Part shown: positions 15,528-24,235 of the stretch, piece after piece
Numbering within the stretch: the first letter of the stretch is position 1
Layout: each line of letters opens with the position of its first letter
Source of the DNA: Treponema sp.
GTDB lineage: Bacteria; Spirochaetota; Spirochaetia; Treponematales; Treponemataceae
Assembly (NCBI GenBank): GCA_017534445.1
Contig: JAFXWC010000055.1
Coordinates: 1-43,077 of the forward strand
Length of the DNA stretch: 43,077 nucleotides
Direction: 5' to 3'
Notes under the pieces: model-generated
What the model saw: the letters and a program-made list of their open reading frames with translations, nothing else
Told to the model about the DNA's origin: nothing
Databases searched by the model: none
Made by a program: the position numbers and the translations under genes

Positions 15528-16237
15528 GCAATTCCCTTACCCAGGACAAATCCCTGCTTCTAGGCAGCAGGGAAAGCATAGAAGGTCTTGCGCAAAAAGA
15601 CAGCGCACGCATTCTTGCCATTTCCGACAGCCACGCAAACACTGCAGCCCTTTCATTTGTCCTGCAAAAATTCGGAGTGGAAAGCGACGCCCTTGTTTTC
15701 TGCGGTGACGGTGCAAGCGACATTGTTTATCTTTTGCAAAAGGCTTCCTGCGACGAATGTTTTTTTGCCTGCATTCCGCCGGTAATTGCATTTGTCCGGG
15801 GAAACAACGACTCTTCTTCCTACAGTTTTATGAACAAGGCGGCCCTTAGAAAAAAAGATGCACCTCTTTTGGTGCAGGTAATGGTTCCTCCAAGAAACGA
15901 GCTTACGGTTGCGGGACACAAGCTTGTCATTGTCCACGGACATGCACATTCGCTTTACAGCGGGGTTTCGGATCTTGTCCAGGAAGCGGAAAAATCAAAG
16001 GCAGACCTTATTTTCTTTGGGCACACACACGTTCCTTCAAGCGGATATGCAATTTCCAAGCACGGCCCCATTCTTCTTGTGAACCCTGGAAGCTGCTCCA
16101 TTCCGCGTGCATGCCAACCACCATCCTTTGCACTTTTGGATGTAAAAAAAGGCAATCCCAATCCAGACTGTGTCTTTTACGAAATACGGCAACCCACGAC
16201 AAGGCCATTTATTCCCCCGCCACTCTGCGTTGGTTAG
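15524..16237 (+). CDS. YfcE/MJ0936-type metallophosphoesterase
   Basis: A 237-residue cytosolic calcineurin-like phosphodiesterase with two metals. All metal-binding motifs are present: ISDSHAN (Asp35, His37), CGDGAS (Asp62), RGNND (Asn95), VHGHAH (His138) and FGHTHVP (His167, His169). The YfcE/MJ0936 family hydrolyses phosphodiesters in vitro; the physiological substrate is unknown. The start is TTG at 15524, overlapping the TGA of the lipoprotein gene, with AGGAAAG upstream. An N-terminal extension of about 28 residues precedes the first catalytic strand. The gene ends 13 nt before the oppositely oriented YkgJ-like gene. Confidence 0.88.
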   Translation: MSNSLTQDKSLLLGSRESIEGLAQKDSARILAISDSHANTAALSFVLQKFGVESDALVFCGDGASDIVYLLQKASCDECFFACIPPVIAFVRGNNDSSSYSFMNKAALRKKDAPLLVQVMVPPRNELTVAGHKLVIVHGHAHSLYSGVSDLVQEAEKSKADLIFFGHTHVPSSGYAISKHGPILLVNPGSCSIPRACQPPSFALLDVKKGNPNPDCVFYEIRQPTTRPFIPPPLCVG

Positions 16238-16250
16238 CAAAAAAGGCTTG

Positions 16251-16958
16251 TTAAGCGGAAATTGGTTCCGGAGGAGAATTTGGAGGCGTATTGTCGTCAT
16301 CACCGTCATCCGATGGGGAAACTTTTGCATAGGCAAGAAGGAACTGCAAGCGGCGCAGGGCTTCCGGCAGGGCTTGGCGCAGGGGCCTTGTTGCAGAAGA
16401 CTTTCCCGGATCGAGAGAAAGCACTTCTTCCATAAAATCGTTCATTGATGGCGGCAGGGCCTTTATCGTGGCAAGAAGTTCTTCCGCACCATACTCCCTG
16501 TGTTCAAGAGGAGGCTCGTGTGCACTCAAAAACTCCTCTGGAAGGTGCCGGCAGGGCTTCCACCTTACCTTTCCGTCTTTTCCCCTGTCTCCGCAATAGC
16601 CGAACATCCTGCATATAAGGGCCCTTCCACCGTAGACAGTGCAGTGGTATTCATTCTGGGGGTCAAACAAAAAGCAGCCCTTGGCATTGTCTTCCCTTTG
16701 CATGGGATATGTACCGTCGCGGATGGCTTTAGCGGCGGCCGGTTCACAGGCAATAAGGTACATTGCCATGTACATTGCCTCGCAGTCGTAAACATGGGGT
16801 TCAAAGGGAACGCAGCAGTTTCCGCATCCGTCCGGGCAGAGGGACCCCACGCTCTTTTTCCAGGCCCTTTGCCGCCTTTCAATCTTCTGGTAAACCTTAT
16901 CAAGCCCGCTAAGAATGTCAAATTCGCGCAAGCCATTCAATCTTTCGTAGAATTTCAT
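16251..16958 (-). CDS. YkgJ/UPF0153-type cysteine-cluster protein
   Basis: A 235-residue protein of the YkgJ family (putative zinc- or iron-chelating domain). The CPDGCGNCC cluster (Cys41, 45, 48, 49) near the N-terminus and the later HCTVYGGRALICRMFGYCG block match the family. The role is not established. It has an acidic, proline-rich C-terminal tail. The ATG at 16958 is preferred to an in-frame TTG at 16997. There is no clear Shine-Dalgarno; TATACT lies about 21 nt upstream. It is convergent with the phosphodiesterase gene. Confidence 0.85.
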   Translation of the reverse strand: MKFYERLNGLREFDILSGLDKVYQKIERRQRAWKKSVGSLCPDGCGNCCVPFEPHVYDCEAMYMAMYLIACEPAAAKAIRDGTYPMQREDNAKGCFLFDPQNEYHCTVYGGRALICRMFGYCGDRGKDGKVRWKPCRHLPEEFLSAHEPPLEHREYGAEELLATIKALPPSMNDFMEEVLSLDPGKSSATRPLRQALPEALRRLQFLLAYAKVSPSDDGDDDNTPPNSPPEPISA

Positions 16959-17061
16959 AAAAATACCGTAATGCGCAAAAGTATACAGAAAACGCAAGCG
17001 AATTTCCAGTAAAATTCGCAGGAAATTCCCTTGAATTCCGCCCGAAATTCCCTCCAGACAC

Positions 17062-17091
17062 TTGAATTTCTTTGAAAATTTATGATAACAT
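17062..17091 (+). promoter_or_regulatory. Promoter of rpsD
   Basis: TTGAAT (17062-17067), an 18-nt spacer and TAACAT (17086-17091) predict a start near 17098. Confidence 0.55.
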
Positions 17092-17097
17092 TACGGA

Positions 17098-17218
17098 ACT
17101 ACTAGAGCATCCTGAAAACATTGCCGTTTTCCCGATGTAATGAATTTTTCTAAGCTCTTAAAAACACGGCTGCTTTAAAGGCTTACAAAAACTCAAAGTA
17201 AAATTTTAGGAGAATACA
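17098..17218 (+). promoter_or_regulatory. rpsD leader, possible S4 autoregulatory region
   Basis: The predicted leader is about 120 nt. It contains a GAAAAC-ATTGCC-GTTTTC hairpin flanked by partly complementary CATCCT/CGATG, and ends with AGGAG before the ATG. S4 represses its own synthesis through leader structures in other bacteria; that it does so here is inferred from gene isolation and leader length only. Confidence 0.35.
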
Positions 17219-17812
17219 ATGGCAACTAGAAGAACGCCCCGTTTTAAGGAATGCCGCCACTTGGGAGTAAATGTTTGCGGCCACCCAAAGGCTCTTAAGA
17301 GAGCAGAATCAGCATCTTTGAAGAGAACAAAGAAGGTTTCTGAATACGGCAAACAGCTTATCGAAAAGCAGAAGGTAAAGGCATACTACGGCATCATGGA
17401 ACGCCAGTTGCGCCGCTACTTCTCTCTTGCTCTTAAGTCAGAAGGAAAGACAGGCGAAGCTCTTATCGAAACTCTCGAATGCCGCTTGGACAACCTTGTT
17501 TACCGCCTTGGCATTGCAAGCTCAATCCGCATGGCACGCCAGATGGTAACACACCGCCACATCACTCTCGACGGAAAGATTGTTAACATCCCTTCACAGG
17601 CTGTAAAAGTAGGACAGGTTGTAGCTCTCAAGGAAAAGGACCGCAGCAATGCAGAATTCAAGAAGTGCTTCCTTGAACTCAACGCATCTCCTCTTCCATA
17701 CCTTGAACGCGACGAATCAAACTTTGGCGGAAAGCTCCTTATGAAGCCACACCGCAACGAGATTCCAGTTCAGATTAACGACCAGATGGTTGTTGAATAC
17801 TACTCAAAATAA
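17219..17812 (+). CDS. rpsD: 30S ribosomal protein S4
   Basis: A primary 16S rRNA-binding protein that nucleates 30S assembly. The 197 residues match the usual 195-210. The N-terminal domain is followed by the S4 RNA-binding domain: ECRLDNLVYRLGIASSIRMA and QMVTHRHITLDGKIVNIPS. Two cysteines (CRHLGVNVCG, residues 12 and 20) remain of the zinc-ribbon type N-terminus, which seems only partly kept. Codons and the AGGAG site suggest high expression. As in several bacteria it stands outside the alpha operon, with its own promoter and terminator. Confidence 0.97.
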   Translation: MATRRTPRFKECRHLGVNVCGHPKALKRAESASLKRTKKVSEYGKQLIEKQKVKAYYGIMERQLRRYFSLALKSEGKTGEALIETLECRLDNLVYRLGIASSIRMARQMVTHRHITLDGKIVNIPSQAVKVGQVVALKEKDRSNAEFKKCFLELNASPLPYLERDESNFGGKLLMKPHRNEIPVQINDQMVVEYYSK

Positions 17813-17850
17813 AGCATAACCCGCAAAGGGAGCTTAATTTTGCAGCAAAA

Positions 17851-17897
17851 GCCCTTTTTCCGCCAAACAAACCGGCAGAAAGAGGGCATTTTTTTTT
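17851..17897 (+). terminator. Rho-independent terminator of rpsD
   Basis: GCCCTTTTTCCGCC pairs with GGCAGAAAGAGGGC, with one mismatch and one wobble, and nine T follow. It lies 39 nt after the stop. Confidence 0.9.
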
Positions 17898-17927
17898 GAA
17901 TCAAAAATCAATCCATGGGACAGGCAA

Positions 17928-18647
17928 ATGACACAGGAAGAAAAAGACAAGCTTTATTCAGACGCAGAAAGACTCCTTTCCGTCTACAATGAATTTTCCC
18001 CGGTAAAAGACGGCAGCAATTTTGACAAAGAGGCAACAAAGAACTGCATCTTAAAGATGAACCAGGCCGCCATAGAAAACCAGGATGAATGTAAAGCCTT
18101 TAGCGCATGGATGGAAGAGTCAGCCTTTTTTACAAGCCCGGCTTCCACAAGGTTCCACGGAAACTTTGAAGGTGGACTTGCGCTTCATTCGCTAACCGTT
18201 ACCAGGCAGGCACTTCTTGTAACAAAGCCTTTTATGGAAAACTATTTCCTTAGCCCTTCTGCACAAAAATTCACGGAAAAATACAGTGTAAGCGCAAGCG
18301 ACATATACATAAGCGCAATAGCCCACGACTTTTGCAAGGCGGATGTTTACAAAACCGAATGGCACAACACAAAAGACATATTCGGCAACTGGAAAAAAAC
18401 GCCTGTATACAAAACCAAGACGGACACACGCACCCTTGGCCACGGCAACGAGTCTGTTCTTAGGGTTCTGGAAATAATGCCGTCCCTTATTAAAAAGCGC
18501 CCGGTTCTGGAAGCAATAAGCCGCCACATGGGGTTCTCCGACCTTTCTGAAACGGAAAGCTACAACTACACAAACTTTCTGGACAATCCCCTCGTCATGC
18601 TGATTCAGTTTGCTGACCAAAGCGCCGCCCAGTGGTACGACTGCTAG
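17928..18647 (+). CDS. HD-domain phosphohydrolase
   Basis: A 239-residue cytosolic protein with the HD metal-site pattern: His87 in LALHSLTV, His133-Asp134 in IAHDFCKAD, a GHGNES motif, His in ISRHMG and a late Asp in FADQSA. It is shorter than YhaM-type exoribonucleases and has no accessory domain. The substrate is unknown; nucleotides or phosphoesters are typical for the superfamily. The Shine-Dalgarno is weak (GGACAGG just before the ATG). The gene begins 30 nt after the rpsD terminator, so it may depend on read-through or an unseen promoter. Confidence 0.8.
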   Translation: MTQEEKDKLYSDAERLLSVYNEFSPVKDGSNFDKEATKNCILKMNQAAIENQDECKAFSAWMEESAFFTSPASTRFHGNFEGGLALHSLTVTRQALLVTKPFMENYFLSPSAQKFTEKYSVSASDIYISAIAHDFCKADVYKTEWHNTKDIFGNWKKTPVYKTKTDTRTLGHGNESVLRVLEIMPSLIKKRPVLEAISRHMGFSDLSETESYNYTNFLDNPLVMLIQFADQSAAQWYDC

Positions 18648-18734
18648 GTAAGGTCATGCTTAAGGAAAGGCCTCCGTTAGCATAAAAATTATTTTCTCAT
18701 GCAAACAAATCCTACCCCCGATTGTAAGGGCAGT

Positions 18735-18860
18735 TGGTTAAAAATTGCATTCATGCAATTTTTAACCAGTAGCTTTCCTGCGGAAAACTACCAAATCGCT
18801 TTTGCTACGAAACAACGCGCCCTCCATGGCGCTGCATGTTTGCAGCCGGAACCCTGGAAA
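18735..18860. repeat. Perfect 15-bp hairpin and a fragment of repeat A
   Basis: TGGTTAAAAATTGCA (18735-18749) pairs perfectly with 18754-18768 around TTCA. Its layout resembles the tail hairpins of repeat A (variable closing arms around an A-run/T-run). At 18820-18860, CCCTCCATGGCG...CCCTGGAAAGCGGG matches the middle of repeat A in minus orientation. No gene lies in 18648-18906; it separates two convergent genes. Confidence 0.6.
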
Positions 18861-18906
18861 GCGGGTTTGCAAAAAAAATCAGGTCCAGAAAAAGAAAGAA
18901 AATCCC

Positions 18907-20832
18907 CTAGGCTTTCTCTGCATAGTGCTTTTCCTTTTCCTTGTAAAGCTCCTTGTCTGCAAGGGAAAGCAGTGTATGCAGGCTGGAACTTGTCTTCTTG
19001 CCGAACGGAACGCAGCCTATGCTTATGGAAAGGGTAAATTCCTCTCCTGAAGACTTGTTGTATTCCTTGCACTTTTCCTTGATTTTCTTGTAAAGGGCCA
19101 CAAACTTTTCCTCTGTAAGCTTTGGCGCAATCACCGCAAATTCATCACCGCCAAGCCTTCCTACAGTGCATTCCTTTCCAAAGATTTCCTTTAGAATGGC
19201 AGCCTCGGCCCGGATTGCCTTGTCTCCGCTTGAATGCCCGTAAGTGTCGTTGATTTTCTTAAGGCCGTCAATGTCGCCAAAAAGAATGATGCCACCCTTC
19301 CCCTTTTTTAGAGAGTCCATTAGCATGTCTTTTCCAAGGGTCATAAAGCCGCGCCTGTTCAAAAGCCCAGTCATTTCGTCCGTCACGGAAACAGTCTTTG
19401 CAAGCTCCACTTCCCTCAAGACCTTGGTCGTGGCAAATGCGTTTGCAATCGTTGAAGAAAGCATCTTAAAGGAGATGGAATATATGGTGGGGTCGTAGGG
19501 GCCCCTCTTGTAGAGCGCATAGCCGTAGAGGATTGTTCCCTTGTAGATGGCCACAACCTGGACGTTTTCGTAGTCAGATATAAGGCCGTCCGGCAGAAGT
19601 GTCTTGTTGGGGTTGAACGTTATCCTTGACTCGTCGTAGTAGACAGCCTTTTCCGCCGTATTGTCGTATGCCATAAAGACATAGGCCTCCTGGGGCAGGG
19701 AAAAATACTCAAACTTGTCCGTTGCAACCGGGTTCTTAAAAAAGCACAGGGCCGCACTCTGTATTCCAAAGGAAGTAAAGTCGTCCCGGGTCCTGTGGCT
19801 AAGCGCGGTAAGCGATATGTCCGCCTGCATGTTGGTGTAAAGCTGGGTAATCCTTATAAAGTGGTTCCTGTTGGTAAACCACTTTGAAACTTCGTACAAA
19901 CTTACGTCCTTTAGCTCGGACTCGTGAAGGCTGCCCTTTGAGTCAAGGTAAAGCCCCCTTTTCATGTCGCCGGAAATGCACCTGCATGATTCCCTATAGA
20001 TTACCGTTGACTCTATGACCTTTTTGTGGGGAACGGGATTTCCCTTAATCTGGTCGTAGAGCATTTTGGCGGCAGCATAGCCCTGCTTGTAGATGTTCTG
20101 GTTTATGGTTGTAAGCGAAGGCGTTATGCAGGAAGAGCGCATCTCGTCACCAAAGCCGGTTACAATCACCTTCTTTGGAACCGCAATTCCAGCGCTCTTT
20201 AGCGTGTCTATGCAGGCACAGGCCATCTCATCGTTCATGCAGACAATGGCATCAAACTTGCAGGACTTGCTGTTCACTTCTTTTAGTGCCTCTACAGTCT
20301 GCACGTAGCCCAGATTGTTCGCAAAGATTATGTTCTCCTCAAGATTCTGTTCCTTCATCACCTGCCTGTAGATTTCCGTGCGCAGCTGGACGTCGTTTGC
20401 ATGGGAATTTACCGTAAGAAGGGCAATTTTTTTGCATGAGTGCTTAAGTACCAGGTGTTCTACAAGTTCCTTCATGCTTTTTTTGCAGGAAGAAATTACG
20501 CAGGGATATTCAGGAAAGTCGTAGCCTATCGAAACGATTTTTATTGGCGCAAAAGACTTAAGGTATGAGTCCAGGTATTCAGGCGTGGTGTTGTAAAGCT
20601 GCGGACCGCTTACAAAAATCATGCCGGAAACCGTATTGGCGCTTATTAGCGAGGCAATGGAAAGCCTCTGGTAGCCATAGGTCTTGCTGGGTGAATTGAT
20701 GTTGCCGGTTTCAAAAATTATCATTTCCATACCCTGCTTCTTAAAAAAAGCACGGGCGCCCTCTATAAGGCCAAGGGAATATTCCGGTTCTGCAAAATCT
20801 ATGAAAAAAGCAACTTTATTGCTGGTGTCCAT
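18907..20832 (-). CDS. Cytosolic sugar-binding-protein-like sensor fused to a GGDEF diguanylate cyclase
   Basis: Makes c-di-GMP, presumably in response to a small ligand. Residues 1 to about 285 are a LacI/periplasmic-binding-protein-like domain (VTGFGDEMRSSCITPSLTTI is the LacI-type hinge strand) with no DNA-binding helix-turn-helix and no signal peptide. A GAF-like linker domain (about 310-470) follows, then GGDEF with TDEMTGLLNRRGF, GDIDGLKKINDTYGH and an intact RLGGDEFAV (561-565). No inhibitory RxxD site is seen upstream of GGDEF. The domain order suggests a soluble, ligand-controlled cyclase. TTCACA-N17-TAAAAT puts the transcription start at the ATG. The gene diverges from eda-kdgK, so a uronate-derived ligand is a reasonable guess. 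All 641 residues read through without a break. Confidence 0.9.
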   Translation of the reverse strand: MDTSNKVAFFIDFAEPEYSLGLIEGARAFFKKQGMEMIIFETGNINSPSKTYGYQRLSIASLISANTVSGMIFVSGPQLYNTTPEYLDSYLKSFAPIKIVSIGYDFPEYPCVISSCKKSMKELVEHLVLKHSCKKIALLTVNSHANDVQLRTEIYRQVMKEQNLEENIIFANNLGYVQTVEALKEVNSKSCKFDAIVCMNDEMACACIDTLKSAGIAVPKKVIVTGFGDEMRSSCITPSLTTINQNIYKQGYAAAKMLYDQIKGNPVPHKKVIESTVIYRESCRCISGDMKRGLYLDSKGSLHESELKDVSLYEVSKWFTNRNHFIRITQLYTNMQADISLTALSHRTRDDFTSFGIQSAALCFFKNPVATDKFEYFSLPQEAYVFMAYDNTAEKAVYYDESRITFNPNKTLLPDGLISDYENVQVVAIYKGTILYGYALYKRGPYDPTIYSISFKMLSSTIANAFATTKVLREVELAKTVSVTDEMTGLLNRRGFMTLGKDMLMDSLKKGKGGIILFGDIDGLKKINDTYGHSSGDKAIRAEAAILKEIFGKECTVGRLGGDEFAVIAPKLTEEKFVALYKKIKEKCKEYNKSSGEEFTLSISIGCVPFGKKTSSSLHTLLSLADKELYKEKEKHYAEKA

Positions 20833-20838
20833 GGCTCT

Positions 20839-20867
20839 ATTTTACACTAGATTGCAACAAATGTGAA
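20839..20867 (-). promoter_or_regulatory. Promoter of the sensor-GGDEF gene, start at the ATG
   Basis: TTCACA (20867-20862), a 17-nt spacer and TAAAAT (20844-20839) are followed by AGAGCC and the ATG. Position +1 would fall on the start codon. Confidence 0.6.
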
Positions 20868-20904
20868 CACGGTCCAACAGCTGTTTACCCGATTCATTCT
20901 TTGA

Positions 20905-21057
20905 ATTTGGACGGTGCTTTTTTATACTCTACCATGCGCTCCTTGGCTAAAATCGGCCTTCATGCCAAATCGTCACCCGCTTTCCAGGGCTCCGCTACCG
21001 CTCCGGCCCGCCTAGCGGCGGTCTGGCTGCGCCACCCTTCCAATCGGGCGTAGGCTT
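20905..21057 (+). repeat. Intergenic mosaic repeat A, copy 5
   Basis: The head has GGACGGTGC, ACTCTACCAT and CTTGGCTAAAATCGG. The middle contains CCGCTTTCCAGGGCTCCGC, CCGCCTAGCGGCGG and CCAATCGGGCGTAGG. It has no tail units. The head faces the sensor-GGDEF gene, 77 nt from its ATG. The closing stem is weak in this copy. Confidence 0.75.
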
Positions 21058-21117
21058 ACCTATAGAAAAGATAAACAAACTTGCCAAAGACCGTGGTAAA
21101 AACCCTTCCGTTTTTCC

Positions 21118-21146
21118 TTGAATTTCAAAGCAAAGCATTTTATAAT
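21118..21146 (+). promoter_or_regulatory. Promoter of eda-kdgK with very short leader
   Basis: TTGAAT (21118-21123), a 17-nt spacer and TATAAT (21141-21146) lie 11 nt before the ATG. The leader would be about 4-5 nt, and no Shine-Dalgarno is present. Confidence 0.7.
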
Positions 21147-21157
21147 ATTCATAACCT

Positions 21158-21796
21158 ATGAACGAAGTTTTGTCACAAATAGAAAAGACCGGCATCGTAC
21201 CTGTTGTCGTGCTAAAAAACGCAAAAGATGCAGCCCCCCTGGCACAATCTCTTTTGGAAGGAGGGCTGCCTTGTGCGGAAATCACATTCAGAACAGAAGC
21301 CGCGCTTGAATCAATAAAAACTATCGCCGAAAAATTCCCGCAAATACTTCTGGGAGCAGGAACAGTCCTCTCTGCGGAACAGGCTGACCGCGCAATGGAC
21401 GCAGGTGCAAAATTCATAGTAAGTCCAGGACTGAACCCAAAGGTTGTAGAACACTGCCTCAAAAAAGGCTATACGGTTTGCCCTGGCATAATGACCCCCA
21501 GCGAACTGGAGCAGGCACTTTCCTTTGGACTGGACACGGTAAAATTCTTCCCGGCAGAAAACGCAGGTGGCCTTAAGATGATAAAAGCCATAAGCGCTCC
21601 CTACCAGTCAGTAAAGTTCATGCCCACCGGAGGAATAAACGCAGCAAACGTCCGCGAATACCTAGCCAGCGACAAAATCCTTGCTTGTGGCGGCTCATGG
21701 ATGGTAAAAGGCGACCTTATTTCAGAAGGAAATTTCAGCGAAATTTTAAGGCTAACAAAAGAAGCCTCACTTATTGCAAAGGAATTTAGAAGCTAA
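21158..21796 (+). CDS. eda: 2-keto-3-deoxy-6-phosphogluconate (KDPG/KHG) aldolase
   Basis: Cleaves KDPG to pyruvate and glyceraldehyde-3-phosphate, the last step of uronate catabolism and of the Entner-Doudoroff path. The 212-residue length is typical. Visible are Glu41 and Arg45 in EITFRT, GAGTVLS, SPGLNP, and the Schiff-base Lys129 in DTVKFFPAE, then MPTGGI for phosphate binding. The mRNA appears nearly leaderless. kdgK follows 21 nt later in the same direction. No edd or 6-phosphogluconate dehydratase lies here, which favours the uronate route. Confidence 0.95.
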   Translation: MNEVLSQIEKTGIVPVVVLKNAKDAAPLAQSLLEGGLPCAEITFRTEAALESIKTIAEKFPQILLGAGTVLSAEQADRAMDAGAKFIVSPGLNPKVVEHCLKKGYTVCPGIMTPSELEQALSFGLDTVKFFPAENAGGLKMIKAISAPYQSVKFMPTGGINAANVREYLASDKILACGGSWMVKGDLISEGNFSEILRLTKEASLIAKEFRS

Positions 21797-21817
21797 TTTT
21801 TCATCAGGAGTGTTAAC

Positions 21818-22837
21818 ATGAAAGTCGTTACGTTCGGCGAACTTATGCTCAGACTTGAACCACCGGGATACCTCCGCTTTGTTCAGACGGAAAACCTAAG
21901 TGCAACTTTTGGCGGAGCAGAGGCAAACGTTGCCATTTCCCTTGCAAATTTTGGAGTGGATTCTTGCTACGTAACAAAACTGCCCAGCCACGAAATTGGA
22001 CAGGCGGCTGTAAATTCCCTCCGCAAATTTGGAGTGAACACCCAGTACATAGTCAGGGGCGGCCCAAGAGTCGGCATCTACTACAACGAACGTGGTGCTT
22101 CCCAGAGAGGCTCAAAATGCATCTATGACAGGGCAGGCTCATCCATTCAACTTTCCAAACCGGAAGACTTTGACTGGAAGCAGATAATGCAGGGCGCATC
22201 CTGGTTCCATATAACAGGCATAACTCCGGCACTTGGCCCTAACCTGGTACAATCCTGCATAGAGGCAGCAGAAGAAGCCCACAAGGCAGGTGCCACGGTA
22301 AGCCTGGACCTTAACTACCGGGCAAAACTCTGGAGCCGGGAAGAAGCCAACAAAGCCATGACCGAACTCTGCAAGTACGTGGATATCTGCGTAGCAAACG
22401 AAGATGATGCGGCAGACGTTTTTGGCATAAAAGCAGAAAACACCGACACTACAAAGGGAGAACTTTCCACGGAAGGCTACAAATCCGTGGCAAGGCAGCT
22501 CATGGAAAGATTCTCCTTCAAGAAGGTTGCCATCACCCTGCGCACTTCCATAAACGCAAACCGCAACGACTGGCAGGCCCTCCTCTACGACGGAAAAGAC
22601 TTCTTCTTATCAAAGAAATACGAAGTCTGGATTGTAGACAGAGTTGGCGGCGGAGACTCCTTCACCGCAGGCCTAATCTATTCCCTGCTAAGCGGAAAGT
22701 CCAGCCAGGAAGCGGTTGAATTTGCAGTAGCCGCGTCATGCCTAAAGCACACCATCGAGGGCGACTTTAACATGGTAAGCGTTGCAGAAGTGGAAAAACT
22801 CGCATCGGGCAACGCAAGCGGACGCATTCAGCGCTAG
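21818..22837 (+). CDS. kdgK: 2-keto-3-deoxygluconate kinase (PfkB family)
   Basis: Phosphorylates KDG to KDPG, the substrate of the aldolase encoded just upstream. The 339 residues show the PfkB signatures: GGAEANVAISLANFG (32-46) and DRVGGGDSFTAG, with the catalytic base Asp280. The AGG-containing site CAGGAG sits 7 nt before the ATG. A short insert near residues 205-220 follows the FGIKAEN strand. The pairing with eda supports KDG rather than another sugar. A 14-nt imperfect tandem repeat (GCAAATAGCGTG) follows the stop. Confidence 0.92.
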   Translation: MKVVTFGELMLRLEPPGYLRFVQTENLSATFGGAEANVAISLANFGVDSCYVTKLPSHEIGQAAVNSLRKFGVNTQYIVRGGPRVGIYYNERGASQRGSKCIYDRAGSSIQLSKPEDFDWKQIMQGASWFHITGITPALGPNLVQSCIEAAEEAHKAGATVSLDLNYRAKLWSREEANKAMTELCKYVDICVANEDDAADVFGIKAENTDTTKGELSTEGYKSVARQLMERFSFKKVAITLRTSINANRNDWQALLYDGKDFFLSKKYEVWIVDRVGGGDSFTAGLIYSLLSGKSSQEAVEFAVAASCLKHTIEGDFNMVSVAEVEKLASGNASGRIQR

Positions 22838-22939
22838 CAGATTGCGCAAATAGCGTGTGCAAATAGCGTGAGCAAGAACATGCGCTAAGGCAGCCGCAAG
22901 AAACACTTGCAGGTCCAAAACGCATCGCAAGCAAGCAAT

Positions 22940-24181
22940 TCAGGCAGATGCCATATAGGCAACCGTAAGAGCGTCCTTGGAAATGTTCTCCACAATGGCA
23001 TATTCATTTGGCTGGTGGCAAGTCTCATCCAGAGTTGACCAGACAACAGCATCAAAGCCAATGTTACGCAAACCGGCAGCCACTGTTCCGCCTCCAATCC
23101 CAACCGTTTTTGCATCTATTCCGTGAACAGCCTTTATGGCAGCGGCAAGTTCCCTAACTACAGGAGCATCTTTTGGCGTAGCCTTGCTTTCTTCCGCCTG
23201 AACCTCCGACACCTCTATCTTTACGCCATACTTTTGCTCAACTGCTTCAACATGCTTTTTAATCTCCGTCCTAACTTCGCTAAGAGGATAGTCCGGGTTA
23301 ATCCTGCAGTCAGCATAAAGAACATCATCCCCGGGAATCATGTTAACCCCCTCAACATTCTGAAGTTTCATCGTAGGCTGGAATGTAGAAGTCGGCGGGT
23401 CAAAGAGCTCGTTACGGCCGTTAAAAGTCTGCTCCAGAGAATTTATGCGCAGGGCAAGATCCGCGGCTGCAAGACAGGCATTGCGCCCAAGATCTGGCCT
23501 CGAACCGTGGGACTGCTTTCCAATAGTATGGAAGCGAGGCCATAGAATATTCTTTTCCGCAATCTCTATCGTAGCCCCGGCACTGTCTCCCCCATCGGGA
23601 ATCAAAATACGGTCGCTCTTACCAAAAAGTTCACGGTGCTTTTCAAGAAGATAATTCATACCGTACTTTGAACCAACTTCCTCGTCCGCCATAAACAAAA
23701 GCTTTATCGTATGGGCAGGAAGAGTTCCCGTAGCAACAAAGGCAAGAGCCGCAAGAATTCCGCTCACCAAGCCCTGCTGGTTATCCTCAACACCGCGGCC
23801 ATAAATCTTTCCGTCCTTTTCCACAAGAGTCCAGGGATCCGTATTCCAAAGCGACTTCTCCCCAACAGGAACAACGTCAAGATGGGCACAAACCCAAATG
23901 CAGTATGAATCCGGCGCACCATCATCAGCACCAGGAATTTTTGCCACCATATTAGGCCGGCACTTCGAAGACACACGTTCATCCGGCGCATCGTAGCGGG
24001 AAATATCCGTAATCCCATGTGCACAAAGCCACTTCTCCAGGACAGCAGCCTTTTCAAACTCGCCGTCACCGCCATTCTCCGGCGCAAGAGCTGGAATAGC
24101 GGTCAAAAGGGCCTCAAGTTCAACCATATCTTCTGTATGGCTCAAAATATATGACTTTAATTCTTCAAAAGACTTTTCCAT
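22940..24181 (-). CDS. M20-family metallopeptidase/deacylase
   Basis: A 413-residue cytosolic zinc hydrolase of the ArgE/DapE/CPG2 clan. Metal and catalytic motifs: CAHLDVVPVG, GRGVEDNQQG (bridging Asp), ADEEVGSKYG (catalytic Glu and Glu ligand), PDGGDSAG, and the final His in ETCHQPNEY. The dimerisation domain is inserted around 190-310. The substrate is open (dipeptide, acyl amino acid). The ATG at 24181 is chosen: TATAAT (24194-24189) is only 7 nt upstream and overlaps the alternative ATG at 24190, so the mRNA may be leaderless. The gene is convergent with kdgK and sits after the mgl operon terminator. Confidence 0.88.
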   Translation of the reverse strand: MEKSFEELKSYILSHTEDMVELEALLTAIPALAPENGGDGEFEKAAVLEKWLCAHGITDISRYDAPDERVSSKCRPNMVAKIPGADDGAPDSYCIWVCAHLDVVPVGEKSLWNTDPWTLVEKDGKIYGRGVEDNQQGLVSGILAALAFVATGTLPAHTIKLLFMADEEVGSKYGMNYLLEKHRELFGKSDRILIPDGGDSAGATIEIAEKNILWPRFHTIGKQSHGSRPDLGRNACLAAADLALRINSLEQTFNGRNELFDPPTSTFQPTMKLQNVEGVNMIPGDDVLYADCRINPDYPLSEVRTEIKKHVEAVEQKYGVKIEVSEVQAEESKATPKDAPVVRELAAAIKAVHGIDAKTVGIGGGTVAAGLRNIGFDAVVWSTLDETCHQPNEYAIVENISKDALTVAYMASA

Positions 24182-24235
24182 AGGCTCCATTATATTAATA
24201 TTTCCCGAAAGGGGGAAGCCGATTTGTTTTACTAT

